Of a DNA stretch of 64,000 nt, positions 31,842 to 43,584 are shown one piece after another. Made by a program: the position numbers and the translations under genes. The notes under the pieces were generated by a model. The model was given only the letters and a program-made list of their open reading frames with translations. It did not search any database and was not told where the DNA came from. Within the stretch, counting starts at the first letter, position 1, and every line of letters starts with the position of its first letter. The DNA is from Sphaerulina vaccinii (taxonomy: Eukaryota; Ascomycota; Dothideomycetes; Mycosphaerellales; Mycosphaerellaceae). The stretch covers positions 744,001 through 808,000 of the forward strand of contig JAKUDP010000005.1 of NCBI GenBank assembly GCA_022570795.1. The letters are read 5' to 3'.

Positions 31842-32153
31842 ATATCAAATTTGCAAGGCAGTTGCCAAAGTTTGCTGCTCACCTGCCGGATGACACTGCC
31901 TGCTGCGGTGATACGATGGAGACGTAAATGTGGTAGGTTCTGATGACTCCAAAGCACATGAAAGGCAACCTCGAAGTGGCAGGCAACCAAGCAAGCTTTC
32001 TCGGATTCGGCAGGCGTGGAGCTGTCGACCAACGTTCCATCAATCGCGTCCTCGTCTGTTCAGCAACAACACGTATGTTTCATTGAATTCCCAGCATTCC
32101 CACACCGTCCCCGCGCAGGTCGCGATGTCACGGGGCATATCTACTCGTGCGCA
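31842..32153. promoter_or_regulatory. Shared spacer between divergent sirtuin and PAN2
   Basis: Spacer of 312 bp between the outermost ATGs of two divergent genes. If the sirtuin uses its inner start at 31670, its promoter could extend leftward into the annotated coding region. No specific site was recognised. Confidence 0.35.
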
Positions 32154-35100
32154 ATGGAAGCAGACTGGGCTGAGGCTGGACGTCTCGTCAACCCGGCGGC
32201 GACGTCTTCAACTCCGGCCGCTCAAGTAACCGCTTTCTGTTTCGATCCGTCCGAAGAACTTCTCTGGACAGGCAGTGATACTGTAAGTATCATCGCCCGG
32301 GGACATGGACTGCGGTGTCTCACAGCGGGTTCTTCGGACCACGATCATCTTGCTTGCTACCATACTGCCCTCCTTGTTCTTTCCAGGACCTGACTCATGG
32401 ACAGGGCCGAATTGTATCTTTCTATGGACAAGAACTGCAGAAATACACTTCATTCCGAGCTCACTCGAGTAACTCTCCACGATCAACGAGTGATGCGACA
32501 GTCAGACAGATCTTGTTCTGCAACAAGGGCGTGGTGTCTGTATCTAGCAGAAGTGTTCATCTCTCCACCAGACGAGGGCTCGCACAATGGCACATTGCGC
32601 TCGAGAGTATGACCAATCTGTGCTGTATGAGTTTCACTACACGCGACGCGACCGAGTTGATTGTGGCCGGTCGTCAACCGCTGATATACCGCATTGATGT
32701 CGAAAAAGGCATCGTGACTGACACATGCGAGCCTACGGGCTCAGCTCCGTACACAATGATGCGATTCTCGGGTCAGTACATATGTGCTGCGGCTCACGAT
32801 GGCTCTATACACCTCTTGGACCCGAAATCACTCGCCGTCGTGCATAGCTGGAAGGCATACGCTGGCGCCGTCCACGACATGGACGCCCGAGGGGACTATC
32901 TGCTGACTTGTGGCTGGGCGCACATGCAGTACCAGGGTCTGCAACTGGAAAGGCTTGTTCGTGTATATAATCTGAAGACCAGGAAGCCTGCGCCACCATT
33001 GCCATTCCAGTCTGGAGCAGCATATGTGAGGCTCCATCCTCGACTTTCGTCGACTTGCATCGTGCTGGCCCTGGGCGGCCAACTCCAATCCATTGACATA
33101 CAGAACTCGGATCTGCCGAATATGAGATTCGCGCCTCCAGCCACAAGTTATGCGGGACTCGAACTCATGCCATCGGGAAAAGGCTTCGCATTAGCAGACG
33201 GTAGCAACAATGTGATATTGTGGGGACCACCTTCCAAGCTACAATTCACAGACCTCGCTAAGGCTACAGAGTTTGCGGACCCAGTCGCTAGTCACAAGCA
33301 GATGGATTTCACAGCAAGAACACCGATCAGCTCGATAGGCATGCCATTCTACAGAGAAACACTGTTATCTGCCTGGCCGAACAGCTTGGTTCATCAAGTC
33401 GGAGCACTTCCTCCTCGCATCGATAACGTCGACTCTTCCTTCCGCAACTGCGACATGGGCAAAGTGGGGACGAATCCACGTACGAGGCTGCGCAATCAGG
33501 CACAAGATATGACCCAGCAGACTCTACCTGATCCCCTCTCAGCTCCCAAGTTCTTGAGCGAGAAGTCGAAAGCGGAGACCACCGAGGCAGATCAGAATCG
33601 ACGCATGAGTGAGGATCTCCTCAAAGCGATGAAGGAGTTCAAAGTGGACGGGAAGACTGCCAAGGACGCCAGATTCTTGTATCGCAATGTTGAGATCAAG
33701 TATAGCAAGTTCGGCGTGGAGGATTTCGATTTCCGATACTACAATAAGACGAAGTTCGCAGGCCTCGAGACTCACATCGTCAACTCGTACGCGAACCCAT
33801 TGTTGCAGCTGCTTCGCTTCACGGTAGTGGCTCGAAATATCAGTCTACATCACGCAGCCCGAGACTGTAGAACGGAAAGCTGTCTTTTGTGCGAGCTTGG
33901 ATTTCTCGTCGATATGCTGGAGAAAGCGACAGCGCCCAACTGCCAAGCCAGCAACTTCTTGAGAGCTTTGAGCAAGCAGCCAGATGCCATTGCGCAGAAC
34001 ATAATCGAAACACAGGTGGCTGGCGCCCCATTGACCTCGATGATCCAGAATCTAAACCGCTTTCTGTTTCAAAAGCTCGAGGACAACTTCAAAAGAGTAG
34101 CGCCATCACTGGAACAATTCCATCTAGCATTCGGCACCATCGGACTGGACGTTACACAATGCGTTCAGTGTAATTACGAAAGCAGAATGGATAAGGTATG
34201 GTATGCTCACGATCTGACCTATCCGCTACGACACAATAAACCGCGTCCGGCACGCGAAGCACGCCAGTACTTTTCTCAGGTGCTGAAGGCTTCCATTGAA
34301 CGGCATAGCCAACACAGGGGTTGGTGCTTACGATGCAATGGCTACAAGAACATGATATCGCATCGCGCTGTGCATAACCTGCCTGCTGTGCTGAACCTGA
34401 ATGCTGCTGTCACCACGAATGAATCGAGACAGTTATGGGCGACTCCTGACTTTCTGCCAAAAGAAATTGGCCTGATAGTGAATGGTGGTCGTATCTTCTG
34501 CTACGAAGGCGAGGACCTGCGACTACACCTGGCAAGAGCCCAGTTCAACATTGTGGTCTACCAACTGGTTGGCGTAGTTGCGGATGTACTACCGAGCGAG
34601 AACGAGAAGTCCCATCTTGTCGCCATGGTTGACGTCAGTATATCCGACACCAACAAGGGCCACCAGAGCGACTGGCATCTTTTCAACGACTTCCTAGTTC
34701 ACCCAGTATCACAAGAGGATGCATTGCACTTCAATCCCCAATGGAAATTACCCTCGGTCATCACGTACCAGGTCAAGTCGCTGGCACACAACGTCGATGA
34801 CAAATGGAGGAACGCAATAGACACTAGTGTACTATATCGAAGTCCCGCCCAGCCTGCGCTCAAGGACACCTATCGATTCAGACCTCTCTCACCGCAAGAG
34901 GCCTTACCAAACAAAGGAGTACACGTAGCGATCGATGCCGAGTTTGTACGACTCCTACGAGAAGAAATCGATGTTGGGCCTACAGGCATACGCAGTATGA
35001 CGCGACCAGCACGCTCGGGCCTGGCAAGAGTGTCAGTTCTTCGAGCAGATGGCCATGATCGCGAGCTACCTTTCATCGATGATTACATCAGCATCGATGA

Positions 35101-35638
35101 ACCAATAGACGACCATTTGACGAAGTGGTCCGGCCTACATGAAGGCGATCTGACTCCTGGTAAAAGTCGCTACACGCTGGTCAATCTCAAGGACGTCTAC
35201 AAGAAACTCTGGGTACTCGTTAATCTCGGCTGCTCATTCATCGGTCATGGTCTGTCGAGCGATCTCCGAATCATCAACATTCACGTCCCAGAAGCGCAAT
35301 TCATCGACACTCAAGAGCTGTTCTCTCTGGGAAGTCGGACACAACGGAAGCTTTCACTGCGATTCTTGGCATGGGCGGTGTTGCAGGAAGACATACAGCA
35401 GGACAATCACGACAGTATTGAGGATGCACGAACAGCTTTGCGATTGTGGCTGAAGTATCTTGAGTTCAATGATGCTGGGATATTGGAATACTGGAAGGAT
35501 CGAATCATGACTGAGGGCAGGGCGAATAACTTTCGTCCTCCTACTGTGGTCGCGAGCGCTCCTAGTACTCCTATGAGACGACCGGTTCAGGCCGCAGTGG
35601 CAATGTCTGATGTGGGCAGTCCACTCAGTAGGGATTGA
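32154..35638 (+). CDS. PAN2: PAN2-PAN3 deadenylase catalytic subunit
   Basis: Exon 1 32154-32282, then exon 2 from either 32387 or 32405 to 35638; 1126 or 1120 aa. The start MEADWAEAGRLVNPA and the WD40 segment LLWTGSDT...GRIVSFYG are typical of PAN2. Residues ~470-830 hold the inactive ubiquitin-protease-like domain (NPLLQLLRFTVVARNISLHH). The C-terminal RNase T/DEDD exonuclease has AIDAEFVRL (first D and E), FIGHGLSSDLRIINIHV (second D) and HDSIEDARTALRLW (H and last D). All four acidic residues are present. PAN2 trims poly(A) tails in the cytoplasm. Two in-frame acceptors, TTCCAG and GGACAG, differ by 18 nt; family conservation favours the second, the polypyrimidine tract the first. Confidence 0.95.
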
Positions 35639-35767
35639 TGGGTAAATCAGAGTACGCAGGCGAAGAGTACAAGATATGAAACGTATGCGCGAAGAGTCAT
35701 TTGCTAATCATGTTCTGCATTGCTGCTCAATTCGTCACAGCATATCATGTTCTATGTCTATGATAGC

Positions 35768-37511
35768 TTACTGAGAGTTGCCGTCGCTCTTCTCTCCGTG
35801 AGCAGAAATGGTACTTTGTGACCTCTGCCAATTCTTATCACCCATTTGCGTAGTGTCAAACCCATGCGCCTCAAGGTACTCTCTGAACTTGATGTCTTCT
35901 TTCTCAATAGTGTCTTGGTTGATCTGTGGCAAGCACCAGACGAGGAAAGCCGACAAGAAGCAGAGAGATGAGGCGACGTAGAAAGGATATTGGCCAGCGC
36001 GAGTACTGTCTGCGGCGCCACCAGCATCTTGGATATAAGGAAAGATGTAGTTGCCAATGAAGCCACTGCGAGAGAATTAGTCACCGATTATGCTAGGAGT
36101 GCTTGCAGGACTTACCCAATCTTGCCACATGCAGCAGCGATGGCGTAGTATTGTCCTCGAATTCCAGTCGCGCATGTCTTGGACGCAACGAGGCCAATGT
36201 TGTCGCCGGGGCCCATCTCACCTAATGCGAGGAAGATGCCGTAAACAACGACGAAGCCGGCGATGTTTTCTGGCAGCCTTAGGATACCGTAAAGGCCGGA
36301 CATGGTGAAGCCTACGACTCCTTGTGCAATGACAAATACCATGAGAGCGCGGCGGGGACCCATCCAGTCGGAAGTGAAGCTACCCAAGATGGCTCCTGGG
36401 AGGTAGAAGAAGTTTACGAGAGTTGACCTGAAGTGCGTGTTAGCGGACAGCTCAATAACGACGCTTTCGCAAAGGCGAGAGTTAGAGCTTACCAGCCAAA
36501 TGTTTGCCACAGAGCCCTGCCTTCCGGAGGTGAAATGGCATCAATCCAAGCGCTGGAGTAGATCGAGAACGGATACGTCAGGAAGTCGTAAATGAACCAG
36601 ATAGCTGCAACGAGACACAAGCGAGGCCCGTAGAACTTCAGCGCCAGCCAGTAAGGTGTCTTGGTGTGCTTGAAACCTTCGCGAGCAAAAGATTCCGGCT
36701 CCTTCATCTTGAATCGAAGATACATCAAACTAAGAGGTGGAACGACACCAAGTCCTAGCGATAGGCGCCAGACCAAGCCAAGATTGTTGGGAGCAATGCG
36801 CGTGATTACTAGCATTTGTTTAGTAGCTGTACCTTACTCACAGAACGTGGACAGAGTGCTTACCCATGGGCACTAAGGTACCAACAACGAAGCCGAAGTC
36901 GATCTGAGTGTTGGTGAAGAGACAAAACCATCTGTTGCGATGCCCTTCCTTGAGCTCACCCGTCGATTCGGCACAGCCAACAGAGCCTGCAGGATACTCT
37001 CCGCTGAGGATGTATCAGCACTCTGTCCCAACATTGCAAAGGTGCGCACTACTCACCCAATACCAATACCTAGCAAGAATCGATACGCAGTAAGAGCTGC
37101 GATCAATCCTCCTAGCGTTCCGTTCGCGCCATATGAGCCAGCACCTAGTGCAGCAAAGATGAATAAGATAATCGTTGAGATCAACAGTGACCACTTCCGC
37201 GAGTAGTGGTCGCTGGTGTATCCGAATACCAGTTGTCCTAAAACTGTGCCTGCAAATGCGATAGATGTGACATTCTGTGCGGCGTTGCTGTTGGTATATG
37301 CCGTTCCATAGATGGTCTTCAAGCAGGTATTGACTGGACCAATAACACTCTGTAGGTATCCATCACTGAACAAGCCTGCTCCGCACGCAATCGTCGGCCA
37401 CGAGCGCTCCCATCGTGTCTTCTCTGGCGGTGCAATGTCGTGGAGGTTGTTGCTGTTGCTGCTCTCATCGTGAGGAGCGATGCTCTCGGTCGCAGCGATC
37501 TTGTCCGCCAT
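35768..37511 (-). CDS. MFS transporter, GIT1/PHO84-like
   Basis: Five exons: 37511-37057, 37003-36864, 36808-36493, 36427-36116 and 36065-35768; 506 aa. The N-terminus is MADKIAATES..., followed by WPTIACGAGLFSDGYLQSVI, the first helix of the phosphate/glycerophosphodiester clade with its conserved 'GxGLFSDGY'. Other family marks are GQLVFGYTSDHYSRKWSLL (MFS loop 2-3, DxxxRK), LGIGIGGEYPAGSVGCAE (GGEYP) and YDFLTYPFSIYSSAW. About 12 helices can be counted. The closest described relatives are yeast Git1 (glycerophosphoinositol) and phosphate:H+ symporters, so uptake of a phosphorylated solute is likely; the substrate is not certain. Confidence 0.85.
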
Positions 37512-38461
37512 GTCGTGTAGTGAATTCGAGGAGCTCGGTGCGTAGACAGCAGACAGAGATAGAGACAGGCGGGCAGCAAGAGGATCTTATCTGTGGACGT
37601 GTGCTTGCCTCGCGAGATTGACCAGAGCAGTTCGAGATCCCTGCGGCACAGTCGCGCTAGTGCCTTCGGTGCATATCAGCTCTTACGATATGAAGCAGCT
37701 GTAAGCCAATTCGGCGAGTCCGCAGGCGACCTGACGTCCTTTAGCTCGGGTACAACCACTCTCTAGCACCATCAAGTGTGGGAGCTCGGCAGGCTCTATC
37801 CGCGCCACTGGGTACTCATGCTGTGTCGCTGCTCATTGACAGACCATGCCAGAGCCATCGCAAGAGTCTCCAAAGGATGAAAGCACATCAGAGCAACCCC
37901 CTTGATATCATCAACACGACATGCATGTCATACTGAAGCACACGACACTGTTGATGCAGCTCACATGTACGCATTCTCGCGCGTGCTTGGCAGAAAAGCT
38001 TGCCACGCCACGGCACTGACATAAGCTTCTCGCTTCTGCTGGCGATATCCGTTTCTTCCCTGCAGGGCACATCGAAGACCAAAGTCAACCACGCGGCCTG
38101 GGACTTCGACTTTCCATCAAGCATTGACACGTGGCAATACTGGAGCAGACGACTGGACTTGCGCGGATACTACATCACTCATATCCTGACTGGTGCTGCG
38201 AAACAGGGTGTCCGGCAAAGAGTTCAGACCACGCCTCAGAAGTGCCATCTGAATTGGTATACAGCACAAGGTTGTCAGCCTTTCGGCACGTGGTTCATCG
38301 CAGAGGACCATAGGGCTATCCTGCGACCAGAACTATCCGTGAGAATCTTCGTCGTCTACCAATTCGAGCTCACGCTAGACCCTAGTCAGCTGTACTCGTC
38401 ACGCGCAACATCAGCAACATGTCTACACTATAGAGCCATGCACGAGCTGAGCTAGTCTGCC
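37512..38461. promoter_or_regulatory. Long divergent spacer, GIT1-like / SET
   Basis: A spacer of 950 bp separates two divergent starts. Open frames inside it (for example 38000-38455) have no support. A long upstream region would suit nutrient-regulated transporter expression, but no phosphate-response motif was identified by eye. Confidence 0.35.
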
Positions 38462-39568
38462 ATGGCGATCAAGTGCCATTCCATTGCTGCAAGCAAGTGG
38501 CTGTCTGCTCGTCCAGATCCCATTGCACTTCTCCTCGGATCACCCTCAGTAGAAGCACGATCATCTGGAGAAGGCCGTGGTCTGGGCCTGTTCACTACAC
38601 GAAACATTCCAGCATACTCCGAGATCCTGTGCGAAGCACCCACGATATTGCTCGAGCCTACAGATGACCTGTTTCAACTGTACGAGCAGTTCATAGCTTT
38701 GCGTGAACCTGGCTCCGATGCACTTCAGCAGACATATCTGGCGCTGAGCTATCATGAAGTGCCCGAACGAGATACACGTCTGCGCGACAAGCTACGTGAG
38801 CGTGGCTTCGATGAAGCAAGTGTAGAAGAGATGGTGAAAGTGGCCAGTATCATGCAAACTAATGCCTTCAATGTCGATCTCGGCAATGGCAAAGGTCGCA
38901 ATTATCGTGCTCTGTTCGCCCAAATTGCCAGAATCAACCACTCCTGCGCTCCAAACGCCCACGTATGTTTCTACCCGGAGGCTCCAGGCCGCATGGTCGT
39001 ACATGCACTACGAGATCTTCAACCTGACGAGGAAGTTCTCATTGCATATTTCAGTGTCTTGCTTTCACGATCAGAACGGCAGACCAAAGCGCAGAAGTGG
39101 GGTTTCACATGTGGTTGCTCAGCTTGCGAGCCTCGAGATGGCAGTGTGCATGAGCAACTGAGAAAAGCTATCCTTGACTTCACCACAAAGCAGACAGCTC
39201 TTATGCAGAGTAGTCGACCTACCTTGAAGCAGATCACAGATCTCATAGCCACAGGCCGCGGCACAATTGACAATGCCATCGACGAAGGTGGACTTCGTCC
39301 GGCAATACCAGATCTGTATGAGAATCTCGGGATGCTGCGCGCCAAAGCTCTTTTGCTTCAAAGAAGAGAGAATCAGCGTGAGGGCGTCGTAGAGTTCTTG
39401 GAACTGGCCGTTATTTGGGAGGCGAAGTTGACTGGTACCGGGAGTCCAGCAACGAAGAAGCGACTGCACAAGCTTGAACAATTCGCCACTCAGAAGAGGA
39501 CCATCGGCAGTCCGCGCATAGTAGTCACGCCGACTGGCGAGTATGCGATTGGATGGGACGCTACTTGA
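38462..39568 (+). CDS. SET domain protein (SMYD-like without MYND)
   Basis: Single exon, 368 aa, true ATG. The SET domain begins VEARSSGEGRGLGLFTTRNI (SET-N, the GxG motif) and continues through a helical insert. The core has RALFAQIARINHSCAPNAHV (the N-H-S-C SAM/lysine-channel motif) and LQPDEEVLIAYFSV (D/E-E-x-x-x-x-Y). A post-SET-like cysteine cluster GFTCGCSAC follows. The C-terminal ~110 residues are helical. This matches the many fungal 'SET domain-containing' proteins of the SMYD/SET5 type. The substrate, histone or non-histone, cannot be told. No zinc-finger MYND insertion is present between the two SET halves. Confidence 0.85.
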   Translation: MAIKCHSIAASKWLSARPDPIALLLGSPSVEARSSGEGRGLGLFTTRNIPAYSEILCEAPTILLEPTDDLFQLYEQFIALREPGSDALQQTYLALSYHEVPERDTRLRDKLRERGFDEASVEEMVKVASIMQTNAFNVDLGNGKGRNYRALFAQIARINHSCAPNAHVCFYPEAPGRMVVHALRDLQPDEEVLIAYFSVLLSRSERQTKAQKWGFTCGCSACEPRDGSVHEQLRKAILDFTTKQTALMQSSRPTLKQITDLIATGRGTIDNAIDEGGLRPAIPDLYENLGMLRAKALLLQRRENQREGVVEFLELAVIWEAKLTGTGSPATKKRLHKLEQFATQKRTIGSPRIVVTPTGEYAIGWDAT

Positions 39569-39671
39569 GTGATGATCGTACTCTGCTACTTCGAGATTCT
39601 ATGCAATCCATTGTCTCTCTGTGGGATGCTCCAGGTTACTTCCTAGGGGGGAGGTATGACTCCGTGTACGT

Positions 39672-41074
39672 CTATATCTGCTCGAATGAGCCTGCATGGA
39701 GGACACCATCATCAACTCTGGCCCATATCGATCTCTCGTCCTCAACGGCTGCTCTCTTCGTTACACCGGCCTGTGCGACCTGGTATAGTGCATTCTCAGT
39801 CTCGAGCTTAACGTGAAGCGAGACGACAGCGCGCTTTCCGCTCCACATAGCGTGGGGCACATTTGTGCTGTTGTCCGAATTGGCATCACCCACAGCATAT
39901 ATACCTAAACAGAGTCAGTAGATGCACAAGTGATCCTTCGTGGACCGTCAGAGACTTACCTGGAACGTTGGTAATCATGCCCGCTGAGATGTTCGCTGCA
40001 AGCTTGCCTCCGTAGAGCCATACGCCAGCTTCCTCTCCAACATTGGACTTTTGCTCATTCAGCCAATTGGTCACAAATGCAGCACGCTGCACTGGCTCTC
40101 CTTCACTAAAGTTGACCTGGAACAGGTCATGCTCTGGCAGTGTCGCCTTGCTTGGATCCTCATTCAGAGCGCCAGCATCCTTAAGACGCTGAAGAGAGGT
40201 GATAGTGCGGTTGTCGACAGTCACGTTGTGGATCTCATGCCACGTCTCGAAGCCTGGAAGCTTACCCTCGACAATGGCGCGGTTCTCTGGGGTGTCGGTG
40301 CCGTTTGCGAAGATGATGACATCCTTGTTGAGAGTTAGGATTTCAAGGGGAGTGTTACCACTCTTGTCCAGAGGTCCAAGAATGCCGTATGGCTGGTCTG
40401 CGTGCTCTAGCGTAGAAGGCTCATTAGCAGCTGTCACTCGAGACACTTTCAACGATCATCACTCACCATATCCATCACACCATGGACACCAGTAGATGCC
40501 TTTGCCCCAGCTTTCTTCAAAGCCAGGCGTGGTTGGTATGATATCGCGTAATCCAGTAGCGAGCACGATCTTGCGAGCAGTAACCACGGTATTGCCATTG
40601 GACGAGAAGTTTGCTGTCACGCTAAAGGACGTGACATTGGCGTCTCCAGTTGACTCGATCTTGCTAACAGTGCCGTTGGTCAGATGCACTGTAGGATACT
40701 CCAAGATCTGCTGACGCGCTCTCCACCTGAAGTAGGCAGGCGTCACACCTATGAAATGTCATTCATCAGCGTGATTCACCGAGACCCGTCTAGTCAAGTA
40801 ACGTACCATCGAACCCGAGCACATCATGGATCCGGCGTGTGTATTGGTTGCGATAGTCTCCAGAATCAATGAGAAGGACATTGCGTCTCACTCTGGCAAG
40901 AGCACTTGCAGCCGCAAGACCAGCTGGACCGCCGCCAACTACGACGACATCGTAATTCGTTTGCACTGGCACTGCTGAAGCGAGCGCTGTATCGTTGCTC
41001 TTCTGTACTGCTGCTTGAGGAAGTGCAGACGCCAAAGAGGCCAGCGCTGATGTGATAGCGATACTGAGCTTCAT
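39672..41074 (-). CDS. Secreted thioredoxin-reductase-like flavoprotein
   Basis: Exons 41074-40807, 40748-40467, 40406-39960 and 39904-39672; 409 aa. A signal peptide, MKLSIAITSALASLASALPQ, is followed by the FAD-binding motif YDVVVVGGGPAGLAAASALA. The redox centre is YWCPWCDGYEHADQPYG (C-x-x-C as CPWC). The second FAD motif is IYAVGDANSDNSTNVPHAMW. A segment IVLATGLRDIIP marks the central domain. The layout is that of low-Mr thioredoxin reductases and of the GliT/HlmI-like dithiol oxidases. Several N-x-S/T sites fit secretion. The usual GxGxxA NADPH motif is hard to see between residues ~190 and 230 (GILGPLDKSGNTPLEILTL is degenerate), suggesting an oxidase rather than an NADPH-linked reductase; this is inference. 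Confidence 0.85.
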
Positions 41075-42369
41075 GTTGATGGTGGTGGTTGAAAAGTATA
41101 GTTAGTACATGAAAAGGTTCGTTGAAGAGAACATAAGTAGTCCGCGATCCAATGATGCTGGAATAAACAAGCAATTCGAGTTTCACTGTCATCTTCGGTC
41201 CGACAAGCTAAATCGCAAGTACAGTGAGACACCATGGCGATTTCCCTAGAATGACAGGGCTAGTTGTGCCTTCGTATAGAACTGTTTGCGTCGCTCCTGC
41301 GCGATTTAGAGAGACTACTCGGTGTTGCCCATTGTCTTTGTAGTGCGCTGGTGTTTTCGAGTGGTGCTTATTTATGTACGCACGGAACAACCCATGATGT
41401 ACAACAAAGTTTCTTGAATCATCTCGCATTCTTTGACTTTGCGTGACATGCTTTTGGAAACATTCGGCTTCTGTCGGGCTGCTGTATTCTTCGTGGATTC
41501 TAGTGGCATTGCTGTCTCACACTTAGGTAAGATACCATGTTTGCCAAGGTCTTGTTCGACTTCTGGATGTGCATTCGCCATAAGACGTGATGTTCAAGAG
41601 TATGATCGCTGGCTACTGCATGGGAGCCGAAGACTGTGTTGGCAAAGAAATCACGCGGAACACTGCGATCAGTGTGACACAGGCGATAGCAGTGAAAGTG
41701 GAAGGTGAGGTTGAAGGTGAAGTCACCAGATGGTCACTGGTAGTGACCGGGTTCTCGCACGTAAGGCTGACAGGGGGAGTTTGCCTTGGCATGGGAATAG
41801 ACGGCGAAGCGGCCGCGCTGTGGAGAGGTGGAGTACCAGCGAGATGGAATGCGAAGCGTTTTGTCTCTGCGGTGAGGTTCAGTTAAGGTATCATTTCTAC
41901 GTTATCATTCGTTGCAATCGCTGCTATTGCGTCGATAATTTCTTCCTTCACTCTTGCTTCAATGCAAGTTGTGATGAAGGAAACATTGCACTTTCCTCAC
42001 TGTGGAGCCGTGTCGACCAGGAGCCATTACAGCTTGTATCATAGTCTGTGGCAGGACATCTAGCCCAAGGTCATCGAGCGTGTGTTTAGGCCTTGCGAAG
42101 ACTAGCAGCTTAGTCAACCATAGACACTTCGTTCGCCATGGAACTCTTGCCCTCGAATCCATCGGGATCGAAGGAAGTATCCGAGCGAACTGTGGCTTCC
42201 AGTCGTCTCTTCGCATGCCAATGACAGCGCGTGGTCTACTGGTTCCTAGAGTAGCTCACTGCGAAACGCCGTGCCACAGCTTGTCTTCAAAGACCTAGGC
42301 AGGCACTGGCAGCTCCTGTTTCGTTGAGCTGAACTGTGCTTCTGCTCATGGCTTCCAGACCCATCCACT
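41075..42369. other. Intergenic region without a supported gene
   Basis: About 1.3 kb between two minus-strand genes. A plus-strand frame near 41590-41886 (ATG at 41590) and other short frames lack family support. The part near 41075 should contain the promoter of the flavoprotein gene. Confidence 0.4.
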
Positions 42370-43584
42370 TCACCAATCAATGGCCTTCTTAATGGCATCA
42401 TAGACTCGTGCGACATCGGGTATGTTGAACCTTTCATAGGCCAGACCTGCATGTGTCGACCAGCCTGCCACACGCTGTACAGGTGCCTCAAGGCGCAGAA
42501 AGCACTTTTCCTGGATGGTTGCTGCCACTTCTGCGCCAACTCCTGCGTTGACCATACTTTCGTGAACGACAATGCAACGTCCGGTCTTGTTCACGGATTC
42601 CATGACTCCATGCCGGTCCCACGGATATATGGTTCGCAGATCGATCAACTCGACAGAGCATTTGAAATCCTTCTCCGCAGCCGTGATGGCATTCTGACAT
42701 GTGTAGAGTGGTGTGCCGTATGATATGATGGTGACGTCCTTGCCTTTCCTGAGCACTTCAGCTTTACTCAATGGCAGGACATAAGGCTCCGCTGGTACGT
42801 GCTCGACAGCAGCTCGATAGAGAATCTTCGGCTCCATGAAGATCACAGGATCGGGACTTGCTACTGCAGCTAACAGCAGTCCCTTTGCCTGAGATGGTGA
42901 CCTCGGAATGACCACCCGCATTCCGGGAACATGTGTGAAGAGAGATTCTGGTGACTGTGAATGGTACAAAGCTCCATGTCCTACGCCTCCTGCCGGCATG
43001 CGAATGACCAGACCGCCACAGGACTGTTCATCTGCATTACGGCCTGCTCGATACCGAATCTTGGCTGCCTCATTGACGATCTGATCGAATGCTGGAAAGA
43101 CATAATCTGCGAACTGAACTTCGGCAATGGGCTTCATGCCTTCCACTGCAGCACCCACCGCAAAGCCGACGATGCCCTGCTCGCTCAGAGGGGTGTTGAA
43201 CACACGTCCATCTCCAAACTCAGAGGCTAGATTCATGGAGCAGCGGAATACGCCTCCGAAGGCGACGTCCTCTCCGAACAGCAAGACTCGAGGATCGGAA
43301 CGTAACGCGTGGGCAAGTGCGGAGTTGATGGCCTGGAATAGGTTGATTCTGCTTGTGGTACCATTGCGCGCTTCTTCTGGCAGTTCGCGATTTGAAAGTG
43401 CAGATTTCGACGAGTGATGCAGCAGTGGCGTAGTTGCGTAGTCTGTTGGTTTGTTCAATCTGGCATTGGGTGGGTGTGAAGCATATCCTCTGATGGCAGT
43501 GCGAGCCAACGCGTGTGGCACAGTGCGGGAATGTCGTATCATGGTGCCAGTTGACGAGAGTATATGCATCTTGCGCGAAGCCAT
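42370..43584 (-). CDS. Branched-chain 2-oxoacid dehydrogenase E1 subunit beta
   Basis: Single exon, 404 aa, true ATG. A mitochondrial presequence rich in Arg, Ser and His covers roughly residues 1-35 (MASRKMHILSSTGTMIRHSR). The transketolase-like pyrimidine domain has INLFQAINSALAHALRSDP, LLFGEDVAFGGVF and NTPLSEQGIVGFAVGAAVEG. The C-terminal domain has VELIDLRTIYPWDRHGVMES and CIVVHESMVNAGVGAEVAA. These fit BCKDHB (ring-opening with FRCSMNL after the ED loop) rather than pyruvate dehydrogenase beta. With E1 alpha it oxidatively decarboxylates the keto acids of Val, Leu and Ile in the mitochondrial matrix, using thiamine diphosphate. No introns. Confidence 0.92.
   Translation of the reverse strand: MASRKMHILSSTGTMIRHSRTVPHALARTAIRGYASHPPNARLNKPTDYATTPLLHHSSKSALSNRELPEEARNGTTSRINLFQAINSALAHALRSDPRVLLFGEDVAFGGVFRCSMNLASEFGDGRVFNTPLSEQGIVGFAVGAAVEGMKPIAEVQFADYVFPAFDQIVNEAAKIRYRAGRNADEQSCGGLVIRMPAGGVGHGALYHSQSPESLFTHVPGMRVVIPRSPSQAKGLLLAAVASPDPVIFMEPKILYRAAVEHVPAEPYVLPLSKAEVLRKGKDVTIISYGTPLYTCQNAITAAEKDFKCSVELIDLRTIYPWDRHGVMESVNKTGRCIVVHESMVNAGVGAEVAATIQEKCFLRLEAPVQRVAGWSTHAGLAYERFNIPDVARVYDAIKKAIDW

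Noticed and set aside
41590..41886. ATG-led frame of about 98 codons between the flavoprotein and E1 beta genes
   Set aside because: Gly/Val-rich segment gives a weak coding impression, but no family, no introns and no supporting context.
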